From: Moraxella nonliquefaciens
GTDB taxonomy: Bacteria; Pseudomonadota; Gammaproteobacteria; Pseudomonadales; Moraxellaceae
DNA: 64,000 nt
Assembly (NCBI RefSeq): GCF_001679005.1
Contig: NZ_LXTW01000032.1
Coordinates: forward strand, 1 to 64,000
Direction of reading: 5' to 3'
Below are positions 42,923 to 52,742 of this stretch, one piece after another. Below the pieces are notes generated by a model. That model was not told where the DNA came from. It ran no database searches and worked only from the letters and a program-made list of their open reading frames with translations. Both the position numbers and the translations under genes were made by a program. Each line of letters opens with the position of its first letter. Position 1 is the first letter of the stretch.

Positions 42923-45496
42923 ATGAATTTTGACAAACTGACCCGAAAAGTACAAACAACCCTACAAAATGCCCAGTCCTTGGCGGTTGGTCGTAACAAT
43001 ACGGCAATTTTTGCCATACATATTTTGTCCGTCATGCTCCAAGATGAGAGCAATGTTGCCATGCTAAGCCAAGCAGGAGCGGACATAAACAAACTCAATC
43101 ATGACACCACCAAAAAACTCGGTGATTTGGCAACTTTGTCCACACCAACAGGGCAGGCAAATCTTGCACCTGATTTGGTGCAAGTGCTAAATCTTGCTGA
43201 GAAATTTGCAACTGATGCAGGCGACAGCTTTGTGCCAAGCGAATGGGTGCTTTTTGCCCTAAGTCAGACAGCAGACACCAAAAAAGTACTGACCGATGCA
43301 GGCGTGGACGCCCAAAAACTACAAGCCATTATTAACCATATCCGTGGAGGAGACACTGTGAAAACTCAAAATGCCGAAGACACCAGAGATGCCTTAGAAA
43401 AATACACCGTCAATCTGACCGACAGAGCAAAAGAGGGTAAACTTGACCCTGTCATTGGGCGAGATGATGAGATTCGTCGTACTGTGCAAGTTTTGTCAAG
43501 ACGCACCAAAAACAATCCTGTTTTGATAGGCGAACCGGGCGTGGGTAAAACCGCCATTGTCGAAGGGCTTGCCCAGCGTATCGTCAATGGCGAAGTGCCT
43601 GAGAGTTTAAAAAATAAAGAAGTTTTATCGCTTGATATGGGGTCACTCATTGCAGGGGCGAAATATCATGGAGAATTTGAAGAGCGTTTAAAAGGTGTGC
43701 TAAATGACCTTGCCAAACAAGATGGTAACATCATTTTATTCATTGATGAATTGCATACCATGGTTGGGGCGGGCAAGACCAGTGGGGCAATGGACGCTGG
43801 CAACATGCTAAAACCTGCACTGGCTCGTGGCGAGTTGCGTTGTGTGGGGGCGACCACGCTTGATGAATACCGCCAGTACATTGAAAAAGACCCTGCTTTG
43901 GAGAGACGTTTTCAAAAGGTATTGGTAGATGAACCGAGTGTGGAGGACACCATCGCCATTTTGCGTGGGTTAAAAGAGCGTTATGAGCTACATCATGGGG
44001 TTAGAATCATGGATGCTGCCATCATCGCCGCCGCCAAAATGTCGCACCGCTATATCACCGACCGCCAATTGCCTGATAAGGCGATTGATTTGATTGATGA
44101 GGCAGCATCTCGCATCAAAATGGAGCTTGACAGTAAACCTGAAAGCCTTGACAAACTTGACAGACGCATCATCCAGCTAAAAATGCAGTTACAGACTGTT
44201 AAAAAAGAAGACGATGCAGCAAGTCAGGCACAAGTTAAGCAGCTACAAACCCAAATTGATGAATTGGAAAAAGAATATAATGATTTAGAGGAGATTTGGA
44301 GGGCTGAAAAGGCACTGGTAGAGGGTACTAAGCATGCTCAGATTGAGCTTGACAAGGCACGCATTGCCCTAGAAAAAGCCCAACGTGATAGTAACTGGGA
44401 GCAGGCGGGGCGATTGCAACATGAGATTATCCCCAATTTGCAAAAACAGCTTGCCGATGAACAGTATGATGATACAGATACGCCTAAATTGCTTAGAAAT
44501 AAGGTAACAGATAATGAAATTGCCGAGGTGGTGTCGCACGCCACGGGCATTCCTGTCGCCAAGATGATGCAAGGCGAGCGTGATAAAATGCTGGGCATGG
44601 AGAGAATTTTGCATGAACGTGTGGTCGGTCAAGATGAAGCGGTCAAATCGGTTGCCAATGCTGTTCGCCGCAGCCGTGCAGGACTCTCCGACCCCAATCG
44701 TCCAAGCGGTTCATTCTTATTTTTAGGGCCAACAGGTGTTGGTAAAACGGAGCTGACCAAATCACTTGCTAATTTCTTATTTGATGATGAGACGGCGATG
44801 GTACGTATTGACATGAGCGAGTTTATGGAAAAACACAGTGTTAGCCGTTTGGTGGGAGCTCCCCCCGGTTATGTCGGTTATGAAGAGGGGGGCGTGCTGA
44901 CCGAAGCGGTTCGCCGTAAACCGTACAGTGTTGTTTTATTTGATGAGGTGGAAAAGGCTCACCCTGATGTCTTTAATGTTCTACTACAAGTCTTAGATGA
45001 TGGGCGTTTGACCGATTCTCAGGGGCGTGTGGTGAACTTTAAGAATACCGTCATCATCATGACATCAAACCTTGGCAGTCATAAAATCTTTGACATGGCA
45101 GGCGATGAGTACGAAGAGATAAAATCAGCAGTCATGGAGTCAGTGAACGCTCATTTTCGTCCTGAGTTTATTAACCGTATTGATGAGATTGTGGTCTTTC
45201 ATCCACTTGGGCAGTCGCAGATGGCAGGCATTGCCAGCATTCAGCTTGACCGCCTAAGAGCCAGATTAAAAGAGCGTGAGCTTTCGCTTGTCTTATCAGA
45301 TGATGCGATAAATGAGCTTGTGTCGGTAGGTTATGACCCTGTATTTGGAGCAAGACCGCTTAAACGTGCCATTGTTCAAGAGATTGAAAACCCCCTTGCT
45401 CAAAAACTCTTATTAGGCGAGTTTATCGCAGGTGATACCATCTCGGTAGGTGTGGACAATGGGGTATTGACCTTTGATAAACTAAGATTTAGCTAA
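42923..45496 (+). CDS. clpB: ATP-dependent disaggregase ClpB
   Basis: Hsp100 protein that rescues aggregated proteins with DnaK. 857 residues: N-terminal Clp repeats (FDKLTRKVQTTLQNAQSLAV), AAA-1 with Walker A GEPGVGKT (203-210), the coiled-coil M domain (about 400-540; DDAASQAQVKQLQTQIDELE) and AAA-2 with Walker A GPTGVGKT (602-609), arginine finger region and C-terminal VFGARPLKRAIVQEIENPLA. Start ATG 42923 with AAAAGGTAAACC. A heat-shock promoter is expected upstream but I do not claim one. Confidence 0.97.
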   Translation: MNFDKLTRKVQTTLQNAQSLAVGRNNTAIFAIHILSVMLQDESNVAMLSQAGADINKLNHDTTKKLGDLATLSTPTGQANLAPDLVQVLNLAEKFATDAGDSFVPSEWVLFALSQTADTKKVLTDAGVDAQKLQAIINHIRGGDTVKTQNAEDTRDALEKYTVNLTDRAKEGKLDPVIGRDDEIRRTVQVLSRRTKNNPVLIGEPGVGKTAIVEGLAQRIVNGEVPESLKNKEVLSLDMGSLIAGAKYHGEFEERLKGVLNDLAKQDGNIILFIDELHTMVGAGKTSGAMDAGNMLKPALARGELRCVGATTLDEYRQYIEKDPALERRFQKVLVDEPSVEDTIAILRGLKERYELHHGVRIMDAAIIAAAKMSHRYITDRQLPDKAIDLIDEAASRIKMELDSKPESLDKLDRRIIQLKMQLQTVKKEDDAASQAQVKQLQTQIDELEKEYNDLEEIWRAEKALVEGTKHAQIELDKARIALEKAQRDSNWEQAGRLQHEIIPNLQKQLADEQYDDTDTPKLLRNKVTDNEIAEVVSHATGIPVAKMMQGERDKMLGMERILHERVVGQDEAVKSVANAVRRSRAGLSDPNRPSGSFLFLGPTGVGKTELTKSLANFLFDDETAMVRIDMSEFMEKHSVSRLVGAPPGYVGYEEGGVLTEAVRRKPYSVVLFDEVEKAHPDVFNVLLQVLDDGRLTDSQGRVVNFKNTVIIMTSNLGSHKIFDMAGDEYEEIKSAVMESVNAHFRPEFINRIDEIVVFHPLGQSQMAGIASIQLDRLRARLKERELSLVLSDDAINELVSVGYDPVFGARPLKRAIVQEIENPLAQKLLLGEFIAGDTISVGVDNGVLTFDKLRFS

Positions 45497-45508
45497 ACTT
45501 ATCAGTAA

Positions 45509-45552
45509 ACAACGATTTACCACCAAAAAAAAGGGGGTAAATCGTTCATTTA
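45509..45552 (+). terminator. hairpin after clpB
   Basis: AACGATTTACC / GGTAAATCGTT perfect 11-bp stem, 14 bases after the stop; T-run is poor. From here to 45913 I see no gene (about 360 bases). Confidence 0.6.
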
Positions 45553-45913
45553 TTAGGGTCGTGTTGGCAGTGAGCAAAAACGCATCATACATTGCACTTA
45601 ACCACCAAATGACTATATGATAGACCGTCTTAATGATAGACCATCTCAAATCTGCCAGTTTTATTGAAAATAGATGATCCATGAGAACAAAACCCAAAAT
45701 AAACGTGGTGATTTTTGGCAAGTTTTTCGGTTTTGGTAATTGGGTTGATGGCATTTGGCTGTTATATGCCGTCATGTATGCTGTTGTATCGCGCGTTAAT
45801 CACGTGTGACAAGTGTGGGAAACTCCTTGTTCTGGCGGTAAGGGGAGTGGGAAGTACATTACGAACGTTGGTTATTATATGGTTATTATTTTATTTTTGG
45901 TTATTTTTAAACA

Positions 45914-45956
45914 CAAAAAAATCAAGGTCTCAATCTCTTAAAACCTTGATTTTATT
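45914..45956 (-). terminator. intrinsic terminator of minus-strand tRNA
   Basis: Read on the minus strand: AAATCAAGGT / ACCTTGATTT stem followed by T7, 10 bases beyond the tRNA CCA. Confidence 0.8.
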
Positions 45957-45966
45957 CATTTTAATA

Positions 45967-46043
45967 TGGTAGGCCCAGCAGGACTTGAACCTGCGACCAA
46001 AGGATTATGAGTCCTCTGCTCTAACCAACTGAGCTATGAGCCC
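45967..46043 (-). tRNA. tRNA with CAT anticodon (Met, or Ile2 after lysidine change)
   Basis: 77 bases with encoded CCA. Acceptor GGGCTCA / TGGGCCT, D arm AGCTCAGTTGGTTAGAGC, anticodon loop CTCATAA, T arm TTCAAGTCC. It is not the initiator (pairs at position 1). Elongator Met and Ile2 cannot be separated by eye; the GGTCGCAGGTTCAAGTCC part resembles Ile2 of E. coli. Confidence 0.9.
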
Positions 46044-46364
46044 TTAAAAATACTCAATAAGTATAGTAATTTATTAAGTGAGTGTATTGTACAATATCTT
46101 TAAAACCATTGCAAATCTTTTTTGGTAGATGTTATGGTAGACCGCCTTGCAATAGGTCGCCATTATACACCATGATGAGTAAAAGGCAAAGCAAAAAATT
46201 TTGAATTAAGAACATTTGCCATCAAAAAAGTGGCAGTTTTTAATTTTTTTATAATAATTGCAAATTTTCATTAAGTTGGATAAGAAATTTGGTATAATTA
46301 GCCCAGTTTTATATACTTTTTATACACTCTGATTTTTAACTTTCTATGTTTTATAGGTGCAACT

Positions 46365-47411
46365 ATGACGACCCAAACATCACTTAGCTACAAAGACGCA
46401 GGCGTTGATATTGATGCAGGCGAGACCCTTGTTGGGCGTATCAAATCTGTCGCCCGTGCCACAACACGTCCTGAGGTGGTGGGAGGGCTTGGTGGATTTG
46501 GGGCATTGTGTCGCATTCCACAAGGCTACAAGTCGCCCCTATTAGTCTCTGGTACAGACGGCGTTGGCACCAAACTAAAACTTGCCTTAGACCTAAATCG
46601 CCATGAAACCATCGGTCAAGACCTTGTGGCAATGTGTGTCAATGATTTACTTGTGTGCGGTGCTGAGCCATTATTTTTCTTGGATTATTATGCCACAGGT
46701 AAACTTGATGTGGATGTTGCCGAGATGGTCATTAAGGGTATTGGCGATGGTTGTAAATTGTCAAATTGTGCTTTAATCGGTGGTGAGACCGCCGAAATGC
46801 CTGGCATGTATCAAAAAGATGATTATGATTTGGCGGGTTTTTGTGTGGGTGTGGTTGAAGAAGATGAAGTCATCACAGGGGCAAACGTCCAAAAAGGTGA
46901 TGTGCTGATTGCTCTGGCAAGCTCTGGCGTGCACTCTAACGGTTATTCACTGGTGCGAAAAGTGATTGATGTTTCGGGTGTGGACATTAATACTCACACG
47001 CTGGGCGATGGCGAGACTTTGGCGGATGCTCTGATGAAACCCACTTGCATTTATGTCAAGTCGGTACATGCCCTGCAAAAACAGCTTGGCAATGCAAACA
47101 TTCACGCCATGGCACACATCACAGGTGGCGGTCTGACTGAAAACTTACCCCGTGTGTTGCCCGATGATTTATCTGCCGAGATTAATCTCGCCACTTGGGA
47201 GTTTCCTGCCGTTTTTAACTGGCTACAACAAGCAGGCAACATCACCCAAAGTGAGATGGTGCGTACCTTTAATTGTGGCGTAGGTTTTGTGATTGTTGTC
47301 TCTGATGACAAAAAAGATGAAACTTTGGCATTCTTGAATGCACAAGGTGAGCGTGCTTGGCAAATTGGGCAAATTGTAGAGCGTACTGATAAAGCGGTGG
47401 TTTATATTTAA
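46365..47411 (+). CDS. purM: phosphoribosylformylglycinamidine cyclo-ligase (AIR synthetase)
   Basis: Fifth step of purine synthesis, ATP-dependent ring closure. 348 residues: SLSYKDAGVDIDAGETLVGR at the start, TDGVGTKLKLAL, QDLVAMCVNDLLVCGAEPLF, FLDYYATGKLD, LIGGETAEMPGMY and HITGGGLTENLPRVLP. ATG 46365. The following purN is separated by a toxin-antitoxin pair and a hairpin. Bases 46044-46364 hold the promoter region and nothing else visible. Confidence 0.97.
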   Translation: MTTQTSLSYKDAGVDIDAGETLVGRIKSVARATTRPEVVGGLGGFGALCRIPQGYKSPLLVSGTDGVGTKLKLALDLNRHETIGQDLVAMCVNDLLVCGAEPLFFLDYYATGKLDVDVAEMVIKGIGDGCKLSNCALIGGETAEMPGMYQKDDYDLAGFCVGVVEEDEVITGANVQKGDVLIALASSGVHSNGYSLVRKVIDVSGVDINTHTLGDGETLADALMKPTCIYVKSVHALQKQLGNANIHAMAHITGGGLTENLPRVLPDDLSAEINLATWEFPAVFNWLQQAGNITQSEMVRTFNCGVGFVIVVSDDKKDETLAFLNAQGERAWQIGQIVERTDKAVVYI

Positions 47412-47449
47412 AGGTTAAATTTATTTTTAAATGATTGGTAAATTGGGTT

Positions 47450-47478
47450 TATTGCTTAAAGATAAACCCAATTTAAAA
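47450..47478 (+). terminator. hairpin between purM and VapB-like gene
   Basis: AAATTGGGTTTA / TAAACCCAATTT perfect 12-bp stem with 3' A-rich rather than T-rich flank; may reduce read-through into the TA pair and purN. Confidence 0.55.
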
Positions 47479-47488
47479 AGGATACTTT

Positions 47489-47758
47489 ATGCAAACTTCT
47501 AACACAGCATTATCGCCAAAAGTGCAAGCGATATTACCTGCTTTGGAAAATCTAAAAGCAGATGACTATTCTTTTTTGTTGGAATTTTTACAAAATAAAA
47601 TCGTTAAAATAGATAAGCAAGAAATGCCATTGAGCCGTCAAGAAATTGCTAAAAAGCGTTTGGGGTTTTTTAAGGACGCTATGGTAATGAGTGATGATTT
47701 TGATGATTATTTGGGCGATGACTTTTGGTTTCCAGATGACGATATTTTATATAAGTGA
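47489..47758 (+). CDS. VapB-like antitoxin (DUF2281 type)
   Basis: An 89-residue protein with an acidic C-terminus (SDDFDDYLGDDFWFPDDDIL) typical of antitoxins that block PIN toxins, and a DUF2281-like middle. It ends with TGA directly in front of the PIN gene ATG. It likely neutralises and autoregulates with the downstream VapC-like protein, which is broken. Confidence 0.65.
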   Translation: MQTSNTALSPKVQAILPALENLKADDYSFLLEFLQNKIVKIDKQEMPLSRQEIAKKRLGFFKDAMVMSDDFDDYLGDDFWFPDDDILYK

Positions 47759-48154
47759 ATGGCGATGAATAAATATCTGTTGGATACGCATATTTTTATT
47801 TGGGCAGGTTGTTATCCTGAGAAATTGCCCAAGCATATTGCCAGTTTACTTCAAAATCCCAGTGATGTATTTTATATCAGCATGGCAACATTTTGGGAGA
47901 TGCAAATAAAATATCAATTGGGTAAATTGTTTTTACCAAGAACGCTTGATGAGTTAATTAAAGAAATCAAAAAATATCATTATTATGAAATCCTGCCAAT
48001 TACCCAAACGCATATTCTAAACCTATAAACCCTTGAATTTCATCATAAAGACCCCTTTGACCGTATGATTATCAGCCAAGCCATGTGCGAGCATTTAACG
48101 GTATTGACGGTGGATAGTGAAATTATAAAATATCCCATTGAATGTATTAGCTAA
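47759..48154 (+). pseudogene. VapC-like PIN-domain toxin with in-frame stop
   Basis: A PIN protein of 131 codons. Residues 1-89 show the first acidic site (YLLDTHIFIWAG) and the SMATFWEMQIKYQLGKL helix. A TAA at 48026-48028 (codon 90) interrupts it. The same frame goes on with FHHKDPFDRMIISQA and LTVDSEIIKYPIECIS, including the later PIN Asp residues, to a stop at 48152. The truncated protein lacks part of the metal site, so it should be inactive unless the stop is read through. A single base change would explain it. Confidence 0.7.
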
Positions 48155-48155
48155 T

Positions 48156-48797
48156 ATGAAAACATTAAAAATCGCCGTCCTAGTCTCTGGCAATGGCTCA
48201 AACTTACAAGTTTTAATTGAGCATATGCAATCGGGTAAGTTGCCCATCAAGATAGTCGCTGTCATCAGCAACAAGGCGGATGCTTATGCCTTAGTCCGTG
48301 CCAAAAATGCCAATATTGCTACCTTTGTCATTGATAAAAACGAACAGGGTAAAACCTACAAACGAGCCCAATTTGAACAGCTTGCTCTTCATGTATTAAA
48401 GCCGTTGGGTGTGGATTTGGTGGTACTGGCAGGGTTTATGAAAATCTTAACGCCACTATTTATTAATGGTGTAAAAGATGGATTAAATGCCTCCATGATA
48501 AATTTGCATCCGTCTTTACTTCCCAGTTATAAAGGGTTGGACACGCACGCACGAGTGTTACAATCAGGCGAGCGGTATCATGGCTGTTCGGTACATTTGG
48601 TAACAGCCAAGCTTGATGCAGGGCAAATTCTTAGTCAGGCGGTGCTAGAAATCCACCCCAATGACACACCTGCCACGTTACAAAACAGAGTCCACGCCCT
48701 AGAACATATGCTCCTGCCATGTACGATAGATTTTATCGTTCGTGGTGTGATAGATGTGGACAATGTGGGCGATGCTTATCGCTTTTGGGGGCAGTAA
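48156..48797 (+). CDS. purN: phosphoribosylglycinamide formyltransferase
   Basis: Third purine step, formyl transfer from 10-formyl-THF. 213 residues from ATG 48156, two bases after the PIN frame stop. Motifs: IAVLVSGNGSNLQVLIEHM, VVLAGFMKILTPLFI, MINLHPSLLPSYKGLDTHAR (catalytic Asn/His) and GCSVHLVTAKLDAGQIL with the catalytic Asp. Usually adjacent to purM; here 745 bases away because of the TA insert. Confidence 0.95.
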   Translation: MKTLKIAVLVSGNGSNLQVLIEHMQSGKLPIKIVAVISNKADAYALVRAKNANIATFVIDKNEQGKTYKRAQFEQLALHVLKPLGVDLVVLAGFMKILTPLFINGVKDGLNASMINLHPSLLPSYKGLDTHARVLQSGERYHGCSVHLVTAKLDAGQILSQAVLEIHPNDTPATLQNRVHALEHMLLPCTIDFIVRGVIDVDNVGDAYRFWGQ

Positions 48798-48931
48798 ACC
48801 GAGACCAATAATTAGGTTGGCATTTATGACGATGACCTTGATTGTTATGATAAACAATATAAATGGGCATGATAAAATCATATCATGCCTATCTGTTTTG
48901 TCAAAACAAAAAATTATTTCAAACAATCCTT

Positions 48932-50329
48932 TTATTTCAAATAATCCTTCAATGCCTTCGCCTGCTTATCAGCATTACCAATATAGGTGGCAGGGGTTAG
49001 TTCGGTCAGGCGTTCACGTGCATTGGCAGGAACAGCAGACAGTTCATCGCTGTTTACAAAGTCTGTCATCATCTCACGAGTCATCATCTGACCACGAGTG
49101 AGGGCTTTTAATTTTTCGTATGGTTTTTCAATATTGTAGCGTCTCATCACAGTCTGAATGGGTTCAGCCAGCACTTCTTGGGCGTGATCTAGGTCATCGC
49201 TTAGGCGTTGTTCGTTGATTTGTAGTTTGCCAATGCCTTTTAAACATGCTTCAAAAGCAATAAGGCTTTGGGCAAAGCCTACGCCCATGTTACGAAGAAC
49301 GGTTGAATCGGTCAAATCTCGTTGCCAGCGTGAGATGGGCAGTTTTTCACCAAGATGAGACAATACCGCATTTGCCAGACCAAGGTTGCCTTCTGAATTT
49401 TCAAAATCAATGGGATTTACCTTGTGAGGCATGGTTGATGAGCCTACTTCGCCATCTTTGAGCTTTTGCTTAAAATAACCCAGCGAGATATAGCCCCACA
49501 CATCACGGTTAAAGTCAATCAAAATTGTGTTAAAACGGCGTAATGCGTCAAAAAGCTCCGCCATATAGTCATGTGGTTCAATCTGCGTGGTATAAGGGTT
49601 GAAGGTCAAATCCAAACTCTCTACAAAATTTTGTGAATGCTTTATCCAGTCAAGGGTTGGATAAGCAGACAAATGGGCGTTGTAGTTACCAACAGCACCG
49701 TTGATTTTGCCAAGAAGTTCTACATTTTTAAACTGCTTTAATTGGCGATGCAAGCGATAAGCGACATTTGCCATCTCTTTGCCAAGCGTGGTAGGACTTG
49801 CGGTTTGTCCATGTGTGCGAGAGAGCATGGGCGTGCTGGCATGGTTATCGGCAAGTTTGGCAATCTCATCTATGATGGTTTGCATGGATATTATTAGAAC
49901 ATCACGACCTGATTTTAGCATGAGAGCGTGCGATAGGTTGTTAATATCCTCGGAGGTGCAAGCAAAGTGGATGAACTCACCTGCATTTTTTAGCTCATCA
50001 ATGTCGCAAATTTTCTCTTTTAAAAAGTACTCTACTGCCTTGACATCATGGTTGGTGGTGCGTTCTATCTCTTTGATTCGTAAGGCATCCTCTTCGCTAA
50101 AATTGCTAATTATGGCATCTAGTTTGTCATTGGTCTCTTTGCTAAATGGCGTGATTTCACCAATATCAGGGTGCTTTGCCAAAGCTTGCAACCAGCGAAT
50201 CTCAACGGTAACACGGGCGTGAATGAGCCCAAATTCGGACAGATATGGACGCAGAGCATCGCATTTGGACGCATAACGACCGTCAAGGGGAGATAGGGCG
50301 GTCAAGGCAGAAAAAGACGGCTTGGACAT
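48932..50329 (-). CDS. purB: adenylosuccinate lyase
   Basis: Acts twice in purine synthesis, releasing fumarate. 465 residues: LTALSPLDGRYASKCDALRP at the start, EIERTTNHDVKAVEYFLKEK, MLSRTHGQTASPTTLGKEMA and the signature GEVGSSTMPHKVNPIDFENS. Start ATG 50329 with AAGGAAAA upstream. Normal length. Faces purN across a 134-base gap. Confidence 0.96.
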   Translation of the reverse strand: MSKPSFSALTALSPLDGRYASKCDALRPYLSEFGLIHARVTVEIRWLQALAKHPDIGEITPFSKETNDKLDAIISNFSEEDALRIKEIERTTNHDVKAVEYFLKEKICDIDELKNAGEFIHFACTSEDINNLSHALMLKSGRDVLIISMQTIIDEIAKLADNHASTPMLSRTHGQTASPTTLGKEMANVAYRLHRQLKQFKNVELLGKINGAVGNYNAHLSAYPTLDWIKHSQNFVESLDLTFNPYTTQIEPHDYMAELFDALRRFNTILIDFNRDVWGYISLGYFKQKLKDGEVGSSTMPHKVNPIDFENSEGNLGLANAVLSHLGEKLPISRWQRDLTDSTVLRNMGVGFAQSLIAFEACLKGIGKLQINEQRLSDDLDHAQEVLAEPIQTVMRRYNIEKPYEKLKALTRGQMMTREMMTDFVNSDELSAVPANARERLTELTPATYIGNADKQAKALKDYLK

Positions 50330-50415
50330 GGAGTTTTCCTTTAATGGTGAAAATGAATGGGTTTGGTGGGGTTTGGATTTGGTGGTAAAAGCCTATAAAT
50401 CACACATGAATGATG

Positions 50416-51531
50416 TCATTTAATCTCAACCGTTACGCCCTCTTGGACGTTGGCATACAGCTCTAACACGTCCCAGTTGGACAAACCGATAGAGCCAATC
50501 GGGGTAGGCTGTCCGAGTATCTCAGGATTACTCACGCCATGAATGCCATAACCTGCTTTATCCAGACTCATCCACACCACACCAACAGGGCTGTTGGCAC
50601 CGGGGGGCAGGATGAAGGTCTGTTTGGTGTCATCTTTGGTAACGGTGGCACGATAATGGGGCATTTTCACCTTGCTGTTTAGGGTGTATGTGCCTTGTTC
50701 GGCAGGTTTTTTGCTGCTGCCAATTGTGGCAGGGTAACTTGCCATGAGTATACCACCTTGATAGGCGGTAACGGTGTTTGTGGTGGTATTGGCGATAATT
50801 TTGTCAAAACCATATTCAAAAGCATCTTTGGTATTGACCACGGTAATGCTCTCACCTGTCATGAATTTTTTGTTGGGGTTGATTTTGGTCAGGTAGTCAA
50901 TACGCATGTGAAAGCGTTCGGCAAGTTTTTCTTGAATGCTTTCATAGCCTAAGCTACTTAGCTTGGAGCGAGCAACAACGCTGTTTGGTAAGCTGCTAAA
51001 TTTGCCCATGTCATCTTCGGTGATGGTGTAGCTAACCAACACATCATCTGCCCCCATACTTAGGGCGTCCCATGTTTCTTGATTCATCTTACCAGTGGCG
51101 GGCAGGTTTTTCATGCGTTGGAAGTTGGCAAGGGCGTTTTTACTGTGATTGCCCCAACCGCCATCAATCGCTCCGACAGAGGCATGATTTTGGTCTAGCA
51201 GTACTTGAATCTTGACCGTCATGGCACTATTGACATTCATGTTGGGCGACCATGTGGATTCATTGACGGTTTTGGCGTATTCAGATAAGTTTACTTTGGT
51301 GTAGCTTTTACTTGATTTGTTGGGATTGTTGATGACGGTGGTGTCATCGTTGGCTTTTTTGGCGTTAATTTGGCTGATGCTATCGCTGTCATCGGTGGTT
51401 AATAAGGTGGGGTCAAAGGCGTTTTTTGTCCCTGATTTGGTGGCTTGAACATCAATTTGAGCAAAGGCGGTCATACCACAGATGGCAAATATGGATAAAG
51501 TTAATGTGGTCAGTTTTTTAGCATAGAACAT
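50416..51531 (-). CDS. L,D-transpeptidase (YkuD) homologue with altered active site
   Basis: A 371-residue exported protein: signal peptide (about 1-24, LSIFAICGMTAFA), a peptidoglycan-binding domain (about 105-155; KIQVLLDQNHASVGAIDGGW) and a YkuD domain (about 232-370). The C-terminal subfamily pattern is (S/x)HGC(V/I)RL(T)NWD. Here it reads PIGSIGLSNWD at residues 344-354: Cys is Ser347, the His is Ile and the Arg is Gly. A catalytic Cys is essential in known L,D-transpeptidases, so this looks like a pseudo-enzyme, perhaps structural. Upstream GIHGVSNPE is kept. Confidence 0.85.
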   Translation of the reverse strand: MFYAKKLTTLTLSIFAICGMTAFAQIDVQATKSGTKNAFDPTLLTTDDSDSISQINAKKANDDTTVINNPNKSSKSYTKVNLSEYAKTVNESTWSPNMNVNSAMTVKIQVLLDQNHASVGAIDGGWGNHSKNALANFQRMKNLPATGKMNQETWDALSMGADDVLVSYTITEDDMGKFSSLPNSVVARSKLSSLGYESIQEKLAERFHMRIDYLTKINPNKKFMTGESITVVNTKDAFEYGFDKIIANTTTNTVTAYQGGILMASYPATIGSSKKPAEQGTYTLNSKVKMPHYRATVTKDDTKQTFILPPGANSPVGVVWMSLDKAGYGIHGVSNPEILGQPTPIGSIGLSNWDVLELYANVQEGVTVEIK

Positions 51532-51641
51532 GGCAAAAATCTCATTTTATCAGCAAAAACGTTGCTTATTATGCGTGAAAACGGCATAAATGACAAGGGC
51601 ACACAAGTAGGATTGTTGTAAATTTTGTGTTATCCATTCAC

Positions 51642-52640
51642 CTAAAAAACCATCTCCAAACGGTTAAATATCCCCAAATGATGGTCTCGGTCTCGGTCTT
51701 TGTTGTTGTAATAACTGATGTCTGTCTGCACAAACAGCCATTTTCGCCATATGGGTTGGCGATAGCTGGCATAAGGGCCATAAACATCCAGCTCAAATCG
51801 TTTATCCACAACATCGCCCCCTGCGTATATGCCATAACCAAACGTCCGTGTGCCATGTTTGCCATCTAAATGATGCTGTTGATACAGACTGTTGCCCCAT
51901 GCACTCTCTTCGGTGTCTTTATGGGTGTAGGATAAGTGTGTGCGATTGATGAGTGTGCGATGCTTGGATTGGGGCTGGCTAAATTCAAGCGTGGATAGGG
52001 CATAATGTTCGCTCTTGGTGCCGTAGCGATACATTTGCTCAAAGCGGGCGTGAATGCGATGGTCAAGATTCCACTTTTTTTGGGCGTGTAATTTTAGATA
52101 CAAATCATCAGAACGCAGACCAATATCAGCATCGGTATCTACACCGATATCATTTTGAAACTTTGACCAACGCAGAGCAAGTGATGTGTTATCTTCACGG
52201 TTTTGGCGACGGTTAAAGGCATTATTACCATAGGTAATAGCACGTCCGTCATTATGAATGCCACCGCCATGTTCCAAATCTAGCTTGTCATCACCAATCA
52301 TCACGCTTAGGCGATTTTCTAGTGTTGGTAATTTGATGCGTCCACGAATGCGAGGTTTGATAGTTGTGCCATCATATTCATTATAATGGGTGTCAAGCAT
52401 AAGGCGGATGGAAGCATGGGCAGGCTCATCCAAATCGCTTACCCCAAACCAACCATCTACGTGTTGTGCGGTGTGATTGAGCCAATTTTTGGCATCATCT
52501 CTGGTATCATCTAGCCATGTGCTATTGCCAAATTGCAAGATGGGTTCATCTGTTAATGCCATGGTGTCGTTGGCGTAAGCAAAGATGGGCAGAGCAAGAC
52601 AGGTTAGTAATAAAGCAAAACCAGAGATGATGGGAGACAT
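51642..52640 (-). CDS. exported outer-membrane beta-barrel-like protein of unknown role
   Basis: A 332-residue protein with a signal peptide (cut after ANA/AYA, near residue 23) and alternating hydrophobic/aromatic strands ending in a C-terminal Phe (FNRLEMVF), the outer-membrane insertion signature. Segments such as RIRGRIKLPTLENRLSVMIG and HARFEQMYRYGTKSEHYAL look like strand hairpins. Its family is not recognised. Stands alone; start ATG 52640. Confidence 0.7.
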   Translation of the reverse strand: MSPIISGFALLLTCLALPIFAYANDTMALTDEPILQFGNSTWLDDTRDDAKNWLNHTAQHVDGWFGVSDLDEPAHASIRLMLDTHYNEYDGTTIKPRIRGRIKLPTLENRLSVMIGDDKLDLEHGGGIHNDGRAITYGNNAFNRRQNREDNTSLALRWSKFQNDIGVDTDADIGLRSDDLYLKLHAQKKWNLDHRIHARFEQMYRYGTKSEHYALSTLEFSQPQSKHRTLINRTHLSYTHKDTEESAWGNSLYQQHHLDGKHGTRTFGYGIYAGGDVVDKRFELDVYGPYASYRQPIWRKWLFVQTDISYYNNKDRDRDHHLGIFNRLEMVF

Positions 52641-52742
52641 AAAAATACCAAGCTGTCAAAATTTATTCAAATTGTATCATATTATCACAATATTATTATC
52701 ATCACAATATCTTGATGAGAGCGATGGGGTAATAGGGTGTCA

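Noticed and set aside
45715..45972. 85-codon hydrophobic frame before the CAT-anticodon tRNA
   Set aside because: It starts with TTG, covers the tRNA terminator and runs into the tRNA end; no ribosome site and no recognisable similarity.
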